From positions 5,772,587 to 5,836,586 of the forward strand of contig OX421505.1 of NCBI GenBank assembly GCA_949126835.1: a stretch of DNA of 64,000 nt. Reading direction: 5' to 3'. Below, piece by piece: positions 1 through 11,394 of this stretch (its first letter is position 1; each line of letters begins with the position of its first letter). The position numbers and the translations under genes are program-made. The notes below the pieces were generated by a model. That model was not told the DNA's origin and searched no databases. It was given only the letters and a program-made list of their open reading frames with translations. The DNA comes from Anisus vortex. Its lineage: Eukaryota; Mollusca; Gastropoda; Planorbidae.

Positions 1-529
1 AAATGTATATTGTCCACGTCGCACAATGGGATTGTGTGACCAGCACAATTATGTAACTATTCCGTTGTTAAACGTAGCCACATATAACCCCCCCCATCCC
101 GATTTTTTCTCTATATTACTACTCCGGGAGGTGGAGTGGGTCGGAGAAAGGAGGGAGTACAGGTAGATAACCAATACCAGGACTGAAATATATACACTAC
201 GGTAGTAAGGAGGATTTTTTTTTAAAAAGCTAAACTTACTGATCTGAATGGCTCGCGGAAGATTTGTAGTGTGCTGCCAACTCTAGTGTTCTGTCTGTTT
301 CCAAGTTTGTGCAATACGTCGTCTTGGCGTGTTTAAATGATAAAGTGCTTTAGGTTTTATGTTTTGTGTGCCTTGGAGAAATTATTTATTATTTTATGAA
401 CCCCAAAGTGAGCCTAAATATATACTTCGTTTTTTTAGTTGTTTTTATTTTAAGTTATTAATTTGTGTGCAGTGACATAGACTTTTCTGTCTTAGTAAAC
501 TAAAAACATTTCATATAGAGAAAACCATT
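1..529. other. No recognisable gene
   Basis: AT-rich sequence with short homopolymer runs and a C-run near 90. I see no coding signature, tRNA-like boxes or tandem repeat here on either strand. Confidence 0.5.
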
Positions 530-905
530 ATGAATCTCTTTTACTCGGCGACTGTTGGTAGCATCATAACCTTTGCAATCACCTGCTGGTATGGTAATAC
601 CACCACATTGAACAAACACCGGATAGACCGCCTAATAAACAAAGCCTCTCGTACTAAACAGACAGAATAACCACCTCTTGCAGATCTATTCAGTTCAAGG
701 TGCCTGTCTATGATTGATAAAATCCTCCAAGATCATTAACACCAGTTTAAAAACAGTAGTTACATCATATCTTGTCGAAGTGGTCGGTAACTTTCGATAA
801 GGGCAAAAACAGAGATTTAAGAACTCTTTTGTCCCACTATCAGTGAGAATCTTGCAAAAGAATCCCCCGTCAGCCAGGAAATACAATGGCTCAATAGCTG
901 ACTCC
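530..905 (+). pseudogene. 3' end of an L2/CR1-clade LINE, decayed
   Basis: The frame starting with the ATG at 530 reads through a segment typical of the C-terminus of L2/CR1 reverse transcriptase ORF2. The visible pieces are FYSATVGSIITFAITCWYGN, then RIDRLINKASR, LADLFSSRCLSMIDKILQDH and a degenerate SGR..SIRAKT block, in the usual family order. Several in-frame stops (after KQTE, after LQDH and further on) show it is dead. Only about the last 120 codons remain; the endonuclease and the RT core are absent, so it is a 5'-truncated insertion. I rely on family knowledge for the assignment; the clade call is less sure than the LINE call. Confidence 0.6.
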
Positions 906-960
906 TAAATGATACTTTTTTTCTTGTATGATAAATGGTATGATAATGTGCGCGAATGTC

Positions 961-1165
961 GTGTGCCGACATTTAAACATGCGACAGATAAACATGCGAC
1001 ACTTAAACATAGACACTTAACCACACGTCAGATAAACATACGGACACTTAATCACACGACACTTAAACATATGGACACTTAATCCCACGACAGATAAACA
1101 TACGGACACTTAATCACACGACTCTTAAACATAAGGACAGTTAATCATAGCGACATATAAACATA
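961..1165. repeat. Subterminal minisatellite-like repeats, left end of MULE
   Basis: Degenerate units of roughly 15-17 bp built on cacttaaacatacgga and acagataaacat. The reverse complement of the same pattern is at 8456-8650. Subterminal motif clusters of this type are often transposase-binding arrays in DNA transposons; that role is an inference. Confidence 0.7.
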
Positions 1166-2695
1166 CTTGTTCAGTATACCATTAAAATAAATAGGAAAAT
1201 AATATAGATTATGTTGCCAATAGTAAACAAACGGGATAGGGGGAAGGAAAATACCTCATGGCATCAACAGGCCTACCGGGACACCTATGCCCTACGCCCA
1301 CCCTTGGTTTTCCTCACTCCCATTTCATCGATATTTATAATGACTTGAACCTTAATATTTTATTTTTTTTATTGAGTTTTTTTTTAAGTTTTTGAACTAG
1401 AAATCTGTGTATACATACAACATTAATTAAAAAAAAAAGCATTCAGTGTGTTATCCCGACTTTTTGCTCAGTAGAAGTCTTGCATACTATCTATGAACAG
1501 GGCAATAGAGATTCTTCATTGGTACGAAAGGTGAGCCATTGTTCGCAGAAATTGAAGAAAGTTTGCAGCTTAAAAAAGGTTAACTGCACGTGCTACACGG
1601 TCCTTTAAAAAGAATCAACACTATATCTATGTAGATAACAAAGGACCTTTACCAGCACATATAGAACGAAGAATAGCCTACATACTTAAAGGTTCTGTAT
1701 AAAAAACCTTCAGTAAGACACTCGAAATTAAATCTTTGATAGGCAAAAGATGCAAGCTCAGCAGAAAGGATGGTGTTATCGACTCTAAAATTAAATGGAA
1801 ATGTGACTTACGCTCGATGAAGTTAGACAAGAAAACATCTACTACTTGTGTCAAGTGCCCTATTTGCGTACGGTAGTTCACAAAAAAAGAAAACATATCA
1901 ATATCATAGTCTTATGCATATATAGTGCTCAATTATAAATACTTTATTGTTCTTAATGTTTTGGTTATTACAATTTTAAAACGTATTCATATTTTTGCAT
2001 TTTGGGGAATCTAATTAAAAATATAGTATTTTTAATATTGCCATCATCATTATCAAATATATTTTAAAAGCTATTTCTAAATAATCATTGGCTAATGCAA
2101 TAAAAAGCTATACGTGTCAATTCGACCCACTAGTAGATATAAGAAGTACTGTGTTTTTTTGAATAAAACAAGGTGTATGAGTTACATTGTAGCCGAATAC
2201 AGTTAAAACACGAAGAAGGGATGGCGCTAGTGAAGACATAACAGATAAATGGATTATGTAATGCTGGCCGTCCGATCGCTGGTCTGGGCAGACACGCGTG
2301 AACTTCAACGTGAAGTAAGTCCCGACCCTTCATCTGACCAGTCAGCAACTAAAAAAAACTGAGGCGTCACATACAACAGCCCGCCCCCCCCCCCCCCATC
2401 CCGAAAGATAAACACACATTTTCACTATACCATTAAAATAAATAGAAAAATTATATAGATTATGTTACAAATAGTAAAAGTAATGGGATAGGAGGAGGAA
2501 AATATATCATGGCATCAACGGGCCTACGGGGACACCTGTGCCCTACGCCCATCATTGGTTTTCCTCACTCCCATTTCAACCCTATTTTTATTGAATTTAT
2601 TCTTTTGTTTTAATTTTTTATTATTGATTTCTTATTTGAACTATATACACATACAATTAATGAAACAAAAGCGTTCAATATGTTATCCATAGTTA
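961..2695. repeat. Left terminal inverted repeat of the MULE
   Basis: Mirror image of 7067-8650. From outside inward it contains a subterminal repeat zone (961-1165), block A' (about 1166-1900, including a reverse copy of the transposase 3' end near 1505-1600), block B (about 1900-2390) and block A (about 2390-2695). A and A' share the string ending in ccattaaaataaatag and the conserved ggcatcaac...cctacgccca stretch, so the repeat is itself a tandem of two related modules. Confidence 0.8.
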
Positions 2696-2859
2696 GAATG
2701 TTTGTGTAAGCTTATAAACAAGTATTATAAATAATAGTTTGATTGAAAAAAAAATGGTACAGAGTTAATAAACATATAGATTTAAAGAAAGTTGTTGATT
2801 ATATTTTTTTTATTGTTAGTTTATATAATATACACGTGTCTGTGTTAGCGACTAGTCTA

Positions 2860-3165
2860 TGGGTAGGGGAGGTTTTGTGATGCCACAATTCTTTTTATTG
2901 GCTCTCTGGTCGAAATTGGATGAAAGGGCAGTACTTCACCCGCGTGGCTGGCTTTCCATCGTAATCGTTTACGATGGTCTTGGTGCAGACCGGCGATCGG
3001 GCGTCGAGCATTACGTAATGTACTTAGCACTAACCCGATATGTCTTCACTAGCCCTATCCCTTCTGAGTGTTTTAACTGTATCCGACTACAAGGTGGTTA
3101 AATGTAACCCATAACCTTGTTAATAAAAGAAAAAACTCTTATTTCTACTAGTGGGTCAAATATAG
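2860..3165 (+). repeat. Third, diverged copy of MULE block B
   Basis: Same order of landmarks as block B in the right inverted repeat (7370-7620): tgtgatgccac, gaccggcgatcggg, a tatgtcttcactag string, ttttaactgtatccg and ctactagtgggtc. It lies inside the element, outside the inverted repeats, in the orientation of the right-hand copy and the opposite orientation to the left-hand copy. A long internal ORF here has no recognisable product. Confidence 0.65.
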
Positions 3166-3422
3166 TATATTTTTCGTCTATAATATATTATTAAAATGTT
3201 TTATAGTCGAGAAAATTAGAACAAAAATAATGATGGTAAAAGAGAGAGAGAAAGGGAAAAAAGACCGTTCTAGATTTAGCATTTTGTCAATATATAAATA
3301 ATATTAAGACTTCATAGATAGAGTGAAAATAATGACAATTATTAAATAAGTTTATTTTCAAAATAATCTTTAACAAAAGAAATTAGCCTTTTAAAAACAG
3401 CGATGTGTAAGGGGTTAATTGA

Positions 3423-3622
3423 GTACATCGACATCCCATTGCCATTGTTTAATTTAGTACATCGACATCCCATTGCCATTGTTTAATTTAGTACATCGAC
3501 ATCCCATTGCCATTGTTTAATTTAGTACATCGACATCCCATTGCCATTGTTTAATTTAGTACATCGACATCATATTGCCATTGTTTAATTTAGTACATCG
3601 ACATCACATTGCCATTGTTTAA
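3423..3622. repeat. 34-bp tandem repeat, six copies
   Basis: Unit begins gtacatcgacatcccattgc and is followed by a cattgtttaattta spacer. The copies at 3423, 3457 and 3491 are exactly 34 bp apart. The last two units change ccca to cata/caca. It sits about 330 bp upstream of the transposase start. Confidence 0.9.
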
Positions 3623-3910
3623 AAGTTTTTTTGTATCTGGACTGTTACTTTATAGCCTATATACGCGTGTATGTGTGTGTATTTGCGGGAGAGGGGAGAG
3701 ATATGGGGCGTGTGGCGTCACTGTCTCGAAGCAAACTGTCGTTCTTAGCTGCTGTCTGGCAGGTTTCAGCAATTAGTGGATGAAATGTAGCCTGGCAGAT
3801 CTTGCACAGGACGGGGAGGGGTTTTAGGAGTGATTGGATTTTACAAGTCTGCGATTGGATGGTGATTGTCAGAGCTTGCATAAGCCACTAATCATTAATG
3901 TCTTTACTAG

Positions 3911-3918
3911 TATATAAA
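3911..3918 (+). promoter_or_regulatory. Candidate TATA box of the MULE transposase
   Basis: TATATAAA lies about 32-39 bp before the transposase ATG at 3950. That would place transcription start close to the start codon and give a very short leader. Based on position and motif only. Confidence 0.4.
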
Positions 3919-4431
3919 GACTTGTTTCTGAGTAGATTTTTGAAACGATATGGCGACACAAGATACTGTTACATATGGTGTTTCTACAAAGGGACGGCTA
4001 ACAATTTTATACAGAGGTTTTGAATATGTTAAAGCACGTGATAATAAAAACGGAGAAATTTATGAGCGTTGCAAAATGTATCAGAATCACAAGTGTTCTG
4101 CTCATTTGAAGACAATAGGAGAGCTTGTTTTCGGCCACAAAGATAAAGATCATACTCATCAAGGCAACATGGCAACATCACTTGCTTGTCTTGCTGTCAG
4201 TAAAATGAAACAAAAGATGGAAGAAACAATTGCAACACCGGCTGCAATTGTAGGAATGGTGTCACTTGATTTGGACAGTCACACTCTGCAAGCATTACCA
4301 AAACGAGCAACTCTCACTAGAAGTCTTCAACGTCATAGAAAGGCTGCACTACAAGACAACACAGCTGTTTTGCCTCCTCCTCCATCTGACACTAATTTCG
4401 ACGTACCACAAAGATTTGCTGATATGATCCT

Positions 4432-5464
4432 TATTACAAGGCAATTTATTCACCATAATAAATTATGGATGAGACCTTCTATTTATATCACACAAGCATA
4501 ATTATAATTTATAATGTTATTACGGCTAGAGCCCCCATTCAATTTATGAAAAAATAATAGTAATAGTATTGTTATTGTTAGTGTGAGTATCCTTGTATTA
4601 GTGAAGATCTTATTATATCATTCTGAAGTTTATTTGTAGTTGTCTAGAGTATTCCTGGTTCTTAGTATCCCCTGGCAATTCACATAGCATAGTTTTAGAG
4701 TTTTCAGTTGATTTACTTCATGTATAATTATTTGTGTGGCTCATATTATACAGCAAGAACCTCGATGTTGAGTTGTAGTGTAAATTATTAATATAGTTGA
4801 ATAAATATTACACATACACACATGTATATAACTTTGAAATATTGACGTTAACCAAGTTGTGTAGAAAGCAACGATAAATTTGGTTTAATTTACAACATCA
4901 ATCCAGTAGGAATCCAAGTAATATTATATACACAATCAAGAAATACACATATTCCAATTAGTAATGAATATCCTCAATGAACATATAGCATTGTAGTTAA
5001 TAGTAGAATAATAAATTTTATTCCATACTACAAATCAAATAGAAACGATACTCAGAGACTCAGAATCTTAGATGTTATCCGATCGACTGTACGCCAAGAA
5101 CTAAACTAATCGCGTAGAAATATATTATGGGTCAATCGTTGGAAAATCCAGCCAGCCTAGTGACACGAGTATTTGAATCAAGCCCGCGTGTTAACTGCGT
5201 GATCAGATTGTCTTTTTATTAAGAACAAGCAATAATGCTCTAACAAAATAAGGAGAGACCGGACGACCTTGACACGCTGTGTTTGCGTGAACAGTTCATA
5301 TTTTTATCGAGGTAATAAAAAAACAATAATGCTCTAATTAGGTTAGGAAAAACCCGGGGGAAACCTTGAGCTGAGAAATATTTTATATCGTTTAAACGCA
5401 ATTCGCTTAAATGATTTAGTTGGTTTATTAACATTACAATGTAGGGAATTTACGTTTCGTAACA
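4432..5464 (-). mobile_element. Solo LTR (Gypsy-like, family 1) in the MULE transposase
   Basis: The insertion is flanked by TCCT at 4428-4431 and 5465-5468. Read on the minus strand it begins TGTTACGAAACG and ends near ...TTGTAATA, so the 3' terminal CA has apparently mutated. The transposase frame is continuous once the insert and one TCCT are ignored, which fixes the boundaries. No internal retrotransposon genes are present, consistent with a solo LTR of about 1 kb left by LTR-LTR recombination. It could instead be another 1-kb insertion with a 4-5 bp duplication. Confidence 0.6.
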
Positions 5465-5817
5465 TCCTATATGACTCAGGAAGAAATGAAGATCGAGTGC
5501 TAATCTTTGGAAGCCATGATATGCTTGATGGACTTGCACGAGCAAAATTATGGCTTGCAGATGGAACGTTCAAGGTTGTTCCTTCCATCTTCTTTCAGCT
5601 ATACACCATCCATTTTGAACTCGTCCCAGGAAACAATCCAGTTGCAGTTTATTGTCTGGTTCAGAATAAAGCCAAAACGACGTATGATCTTATTCTACAA
5701 CAATTGAAAACACTCATCCCGGCGGCCAATCCCGCAAGAATTCTGGTCGACTTTGAGACGGCTGCAATGTCGGCATTTCAGACAGCATACCCTAACGCAG
5801 TCATCTCTGGTTGCTAT

Positions 5818-6445
5818 TGTTATGGTCCTCTTTATGAATTGACTATTATTACGACTCGTTAAATCGGATTCAATGCATATAGTTGTATCTTTATTAGAAG
5901 TCTCTAGATTCTGCTAATCTGTAGCCCAAGCTAGGGGTTCCTTGACTGACAGGTCTATGCAGCAATGTAGTTATATTCGTGATAATTATATTCAACACCT
6001 TTCTCAACAATGATAGATCAAACAACTCCAGTTGTTGAATAAACAATTTTATTTAAATTGTAGACTCAATATAAACGATCAATAAACGCATCAACTGATG
6101 GTAACATAAGTATTTCAACAAAATGACATTATATGTACAAGTATTAATATAGCGACTTCCATCTACAAACTTTCAAACTGAACTAACTTTAAGGAGGTCG
6201 GGACTTTACAAAGAAAACTATCATCGAAGATTCTACAGGGTCTTAATACGCATTTTAACCTCTTTCTCTATATAATACTGCGATTCAGAGTTATTCTCCA
6301 ATTTCCATGGGGTTGGACGAATTATTTTATTTAAACTGCCCTCAGGGCATAAAGGTCAAACCTTGGTCGCCTTGGACTCTGATACGCACTTGTTAAGAGG
6401 TCAATGCCTTACTACGTCATTCATTTATGACCGATATTCGTAACA
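5818..6445 (-). mobile_element. Solo LTR of the TGTTACGAAT...ATAACA family in the MULE transposase
   Basis: Reverse copy of the LTR found complete at 49742-50367 and 55461-56086, with the same internal landmarks (aaggaacccctagc, ttgttgaataaacaatttta). Target duplication CTAT at 5814-5817 and 6446-6449. At 628 bp it is nearly the same length as the intact LTR (626 bp), with scattered substitutions. It interrupts the transposase just before the FHLCQ segment. Confidence 0.92.
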
Positions 6446-7066
6446 CTATTTTCACCTGTGCCAAAGCGTGCTGAGGAAGGTGAATGAAATAGGGATGAAG
6501 CAGGCATATGAAAATGACACCATAGTTCGTGGAGCAGCCAGGTGTATACATGCATTAGCTTTTGTTCCTGAAAATGACGTCATGGAGGCTTTTGATCTAC
6601 TTGCAGATGACATTGGAGATGCACACGAGCGAATGCCTGAGCTTCTGTCATATTTCGAACACACTTACATCCGTGGACGACGACGTGCTGGAAGAAGTGC
6701 CACTTATGGATCAGGTATATTTACTATACAACGTTGGAACCAATATCACGCTGCCGCTGACGGAATAGCTCGTACAACCAACTCTGTTGAGGGCTGGCAT
6801 TACGGTCTGCAGTCATTTTTCCAGTGTCACCATCCCACTCTCTGGACATTCTTGGATGGAATCGGCAAGGATATCCAGAAGCAGAAGGCGCTAATTCTGC
6901 ATGGTATTTCTGGGGTAGTTAACCCGCCAAAAAAGAAGTATCGTGACATAAAGGACCGTGTATCACGCACAGTTACTCTGTATTTAGCTGCAAACGTTCT
7001 GCAATTTCTGCAAACAATGGCTCACCTGTCGTACCAGTGATGGATCTCTATTGCCCTGTCTGGATA

Positions 7067-8650
7067 ACACATTGAACGCTTTTTTTTTCATTAATTGTAT
7101 GTGTATATAGTTCAAATAAAAAATCAATAATGAAAAATTAAAACAAGAATAAATTCAATAAAAATAGGGTTGAAATGGGAGTGAGGAAAACCAATAATGG
7201 GCGTAGGGCACAGGTGTCCCCGTAGGCCCGTTGATGCCATGAGGTATTTTCCTCCCCCTATCCCATTATTTTTACTATTTTTAACATAATCTATGTAATT
7301 TTTCTATTTTATTTAATGGTATAGTGAAAATGTGTGTTTATCTGTCGGGGGAAGGGGGCGGGCTGTTGTTTGTGACGCCACATTTTTTTTTGTTGCTGAC
7401 TGGTCAGATGAAGGGGCGGGACTTACTTCACGTTGAAGTTCACGCGTGTCTGCCCAGACCAGCGATCGGACGGCCAGTATTACATAATCCACTTATCCGT
7501 TATGTCTTCACTAGCGCCATCCCTTCTTCGTGTTTTAACTGTATTCGGCTACAATGTAACTCATACACTTTGTTTTATTTCAAAAAAAAACAGTACTTCT
7601 TATATCTACTAGTGGGTCGAATTGACACATATAGCTTTTAATTGCATTGGTCAATGATTTTTTAGAAATAGCTTTTAAAATTAATTTGATAATCATGGTG
7701 GCAAGAATAAAAATACTCTATTTATAATTATGTTCCCCAAAATGCAAAAATATGAATTCGTTTTAAAATTGTAATAACCAAAATATTAAGAAGAGTCAAG
7801 TATTTCTAATTGAGCACTAGATATGTATAAGACTATGGTAACACCATTCATTTCTGCTGAGCTTGCATCTTTTGCCTATCAAAGATTTCATTTATAGTGC
7901 CTCACTGAAGGTTGTTTATACAGAACCTTTAGTATGTATTATTCGTTCTATATGTGCTGGTAAAGGTCCTTTGTTATCTACATAGATACAGTGTATCTGT
8001 TTAAAGGACCGTGAAGCACGCGCAGTTAGCCTTTATTGAGCTGCAAACTTTCTGCAATTTCTGCGAACAATGGCTCACCTTTCATAACAATGAAGAATCT
8101 CTATTGCCCTGCTCATAGATAGTATTCAAGACTTCTACTGAGCAAAAAGTTGGGATAACACACTGAACGCTTTTTTTTTGTTCAACTAATGTTGTATGTT
8201 TACATAGATTTCTAGTTCAAAAGCTAAAACAAAACTCAATAAAAAGAAATAAATATTAAGGTTAAATTAATTATAAATAACGATGAAATGGGAGTGATGA
8301 AAACCAAGGGTAGGCGTAGGGCATAGGTGTCCCCGCAGGCCTGTTGATGCCATGATGTATTTTCCTTCCCTCTATCCCGTTTTTTTACTATTGGCAACAT
8401 AATCTATATTATTTTCCTATTTATTTTAATGGTATAGTGAAAATGTGTGTTTATCTGTCGCTATGATTAACTGTCCGTATGTTTAAGTGTCGTGGGATTA
8501 AGTGTCCGTATGTTTATCTGTCGTGGGATTAAGTGTCCGTATGTTTAAATGTCGTGTGATTAAATGTCCGTATGTTTATCTGACGTGTGGTTAAGTGTCT
8601 ATGTTTAAGTGTTGCATGTTTATCTGTCGCATGTTTAAATGTCGGGACAC
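7067..8650. repeat. Right terminal inverted repeat of the MULE
   Basis: Inverted partner of 961-2695, in the order A (7067-7370), B (7370-7830), A' (7830-8455), subterminal repeats (8456-8650). Block A' carries a second copy of the end of the transposase gene: 8000-8180 matches 6945-7085, which includes the real stop codon region. The inverted repeats therefore contain transposase sequence. Confidence 0.8.
8456..8650. repeat. Subterminal minisatellite-like repeats, right end of MULE
   Basis: Reverse-complement partner of 961-1165, with units such as ttaagtgtccgtatgttta and tttatctgtcg. Confidence 0.7.
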
Positions 8651-9550
8651 GGTTAAATATCAAGATTTATGGAATTTCTTTATATTTTGGGTATAAAATA
8701 CACAATGTGTATTCCCCATTAATGCCATTATAACCAAGATGGCCGCTATTTACACAAATACGTTTCTAAAAAAACCTAAGCCACGCCTATTGCAATCGCT
8801 CTATAGGCCTATGAAGTTATAAAGATAAAAAACAATAATAAATCAGGACATAAATATATAAAGTTTATAAAAAAATAGAAACAATTGTTACAAATTGTTA
8901 CTGTATTGTTCTTTATATTATTATAATTTCAGAGGCGTGTAATATTGTCTATTGAACAACAGTAACATGAATACTTGAGTACACATTGGTTTCATTCAGA
9001 CGCTAAGTTTATCACATATAAACATCAATGGACGGAGCACATGGTTCACAATTACTTCTTGTACATAAATTGTCAATTGTATTATAAAATCTTCATAACA
9101 TCATTCTTCATTTATAGTCATATACTTATTATATCTTGAGCACTTTATATAGCTCCTTATAGGATTCTTTATTTATTAAAACACTATTCAAAGTCTACAC
9201 TTAGACTTGAATCAATTTCAGTATGACACATCTAGTTCAACAGAACTTATATAAAACTGAACCTTCTATCTCAAGAATCCAACATGTACTAAACTTTTAC
9301 CCTATCATTCTCTCCCTTGTCAACTCTGGATCACTCATACAAAGTCATGCTTTTCTTACAAACTTCTTTTGCACACGTCACTACTTGTTTGTTTATTTAG
9401 GGAGAAACTTCACTCACTCATTCAATTATTTAAAATCATGTTGCAGTGAATAAAACTGAACTGCAACACAAATGTTTACAAGTAGATCTTTACTGTTTAC
9501 AATTTATAAACTAATATAAATCCTAGAGAAGAAAATATAAATATTTATAA
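8651..9550. other. No recognisable gene
   Basis: AT-rich. Positions 8730-8790 (ccaagatggccgctatttacacaaatacg) resemble, in opposite orientation, a stretch near 23430-23490, suggesting an unclassified interspersed repeat. The 76-codon ORF at 9223 shows no family signature. Confidence 0.4.
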
Positions 9551-9559
9551 ATGGATCCT

Positions 9560-10380
9560 GGTAAACTAAATGATAAAAATCATACAGCTCAAAAACAAGT
9601 TACAAGAAAAATAAATAAAACGTTTTTAAAAAAAAAAATCTACTTAACGTTAATAAGTGAAGACATTTTTAAATGCTTTGATTAACTATGTGATATAAAA
9701 AAAGTAAATACAATACCGATAACTAAGTAATACTAATGCAGTTTGAACATTTGTATTGTTCTTTCCCTTTGATTAATTTTGAGAGAATCAGATTTTGTGT
9801 TTATTTTATTAATACATTATAAATATTCCTTTTATCTTAAAATTTCTTTATTCTTCTTTTTTTTAATATAGTCTATATTTATTTATTATTATTTGTTGTT
9901 TATATTTCTTTAAATTAGAAATCTTTCATTGTTGAATAAAAAAATTTGGTGTTTTTATATGTTCATATTACCGGTATATTCTATTGAATGTCTGTAGTAG
10001 CTCGCGAGATGATCTAATATTGAAATTTTTGTTTACACTTTGATTTATTAAAGTTTAATAAATCTAAGACTAAAAAAACTGATGTATAACAAAACAAACA
10101 TTACGTCATAGTTACAAACAACAAGAAGATGTCAAGATATCAATATATAAAGTGTATTTAAATACAGAAACAATAAACTGTTGCAAATGTTTACAAGTAA
10201 AATGTTTACAATGTATACAAAACTAAACATTTCACATAAGAGAATATAAATATCTTTATATTTAAACAAAAACAATAATGATAATTCAGATTTAGAGTTA
10301 CATAGAATAAATTGAAAGTGATATAAACAGATATAAAACATCCTCCATGTTGTATGTTTACAATTTGACACACAATTAAT
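9560..10380. repeat. Duplicated downstream flank of the trypsin-like gene, copy 1
   Basis: Collinear with 30240-30770 plus 31325-31559 and with the partial copies at 61040-61286, 63328-63760 and 63780-64000. Shared landmarks are cgataactaagtaatact, a gattttgtgtttatttta stretch, gtagctcgcgagatgac-like text, and tttacaagtaaaatgttta close to the stop codon. The flank lies 3' of the minus-strand gene and may include its 3' UTR. Confidence 0.75.
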
Positions 10381-11322
10381 TCAATACAATAACCTGACTC
10401 CACCAACTCCACTACAATTAAGACCAGGCTTTAAACTTCCACTATGGACAAGGTCAGTAGGCCAACCATCATTATACCCCACACAGTGGACATAGGCTCC
10501 ACTACTTCCTGGACATGTACATGTTGTGTAGGTAAACCGATGGTACATCCCCACCTTTACTTTGTCCTTCCATTGACCAACACTGACCTGTTTAAAACAT
10601 CCATGAGGATGTGACACTATAAAGTTTAACTTGTCAATATCTCGAGATTTAAAGTATTTTTCCCAGACTTTCCTCCTGGCTTCATCTAAATGTTTCTCCA
10701 TTTTCTGCAATTTATTTCCCAAATTTATTTTCATCACAAGTCACACATGTAAACTTACACCAGTCTTTCTCAATGTTTACATTAACACCACATATCTTAT
10801 CTTTAAGAATAATCTTTTCACTATCTTCACTGTCAAAAAACAATCTCAAGGTCATGTGGCTTGCCTCTATGTCATCAACAACCACATGTGCAGCTGTATA
10901 CACAGAAATCTCCCACCAAACTTTGCTGAGTTTTTTTGAAGCTTTACATTTATCACATGGACATGTTGTATAGTCCAAATGTTTATCTTCATCTGTGAAC
11001 TTCCTCACATAACTCACCCTCCCAGTTCCTGTCCTCATTGTTTTCTTTCCTCTCAGTTCAGACAAAAAATATGGAATCTTTGTGTTTGGCCAAAACTCTG
11101 GTCTGTCTGGACTGGTCATGGTGACACTTAGTCTAACTGTCAGGTCAGCTGTAGCTTTTATAAGATCATACAAATCAATGTCACGGTGCCCTTCAGGTAG
11201 ATGTTTTAAGCTGAATGATTTAATAGGTATAAACTCTAAATGACCTGGATTCTTCTTACAGTTTGCCAAATGTGTGTGTAACCCAGCTTCCCCTTCTTCT
11301 GTTACCTGATTCTCATGTTCAC
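10381..11322 (-). pseudogene. Trypsin-like serine protease family, copy 1 (frameshifted, 5' truncated)
   Basis: Paralogue of the gene at 31560-32726. The first part (11322 down to about 10720) covers GEHENQ..., the TAAHVVVDD catalytic-His segment and the CVTCDEN segment. The second part (about 10737 to 10381) covers FIVSHPHGCFKQVSVG and TCTCPGSSGAYVHC with the presumed catalytic Ser. The frame changes just after CDEN: this copy reads gaaaataaatttggg where the intact copy reads gaaaatttggg, a 4-bp AAAT duplication. Sequence upstream of about 11390 no longer matches the intact copy, and the upstream exon(s) are missing. The splice acceptor before GTGAACATG is preserved (cctgtacag). It is therefore a partial, broken duplicate. 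Confidence 0.8.
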
Positions 11323-11394
11323 CTGTACAGGTAAATACAAAATCGTCAAACTGTGTTTAATTTATGTAAAAAAAAATGGTTTTATATTTTAGCA

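Larger units (their letters stand above)
3950..7040 (+). pseudogene. MULE transposase with N-terminal FLYWCH zinc finger, split by two solo LTRs
   Basis: Three in-frame pieces, 3950-4431, 5469-5817 and 6450-7040, belong to one gene. Piece one has a FLYWCH-type finger around residues 18-70 (Cys41, Cys49, His68, His70). Piece two has the MULE DDE core with ADGTFK (catalytic Asp codon 5560-5562) and LVDFE (Asp codon 5749-5751). Piece three resumes at FHLCQ and contains TNSVEGWH (Glu codon 6789-6791), the third acidic residue. The joins fall exactly at target duplications of inserted LTRs (TCCT and CTAT). Counting one copy of each duplication, the three pieces total 1422 bp, or 473 codons plus stop, with no other break. 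The enzyme would cut and join the transposon ends in the nucleus; the gene is now inactive. No introns are evident. The start is the first ATG after a TATA box. Confidence 0.85.
961..8650 (+). mobile_element. MULE (Mutator-like) DNA transposon with long composite inverted repeats
   Basis: The outermost matching ends are gtgtgccgac at 961-970 and gtcgggacac at 8641-8650. Inside them about 1.6-1.7 kb on each side are inverted copies of one another. Between them lies a single transposase gene (3950-7040, plus strand). FLYWCH-zinc-finger MULEs of animals have this combination. I could not identify the 8-11 bp target duplication expected for MULEs directly outside these ends, so the outer edge may be off by some bases or one end may have decayed. 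Two solo LTRs inserted later inside the gene (4432-5464 and 5818-6445), so the pre-insertion element was about 6.0 kb. Confidence 0.8.

Noticed and set aside
3423..3622. CRISPR-like array (34-bp repeats)
   Set aside because: Units are directly adjacent with no unique spacers, in a eukaryotic transposon context.
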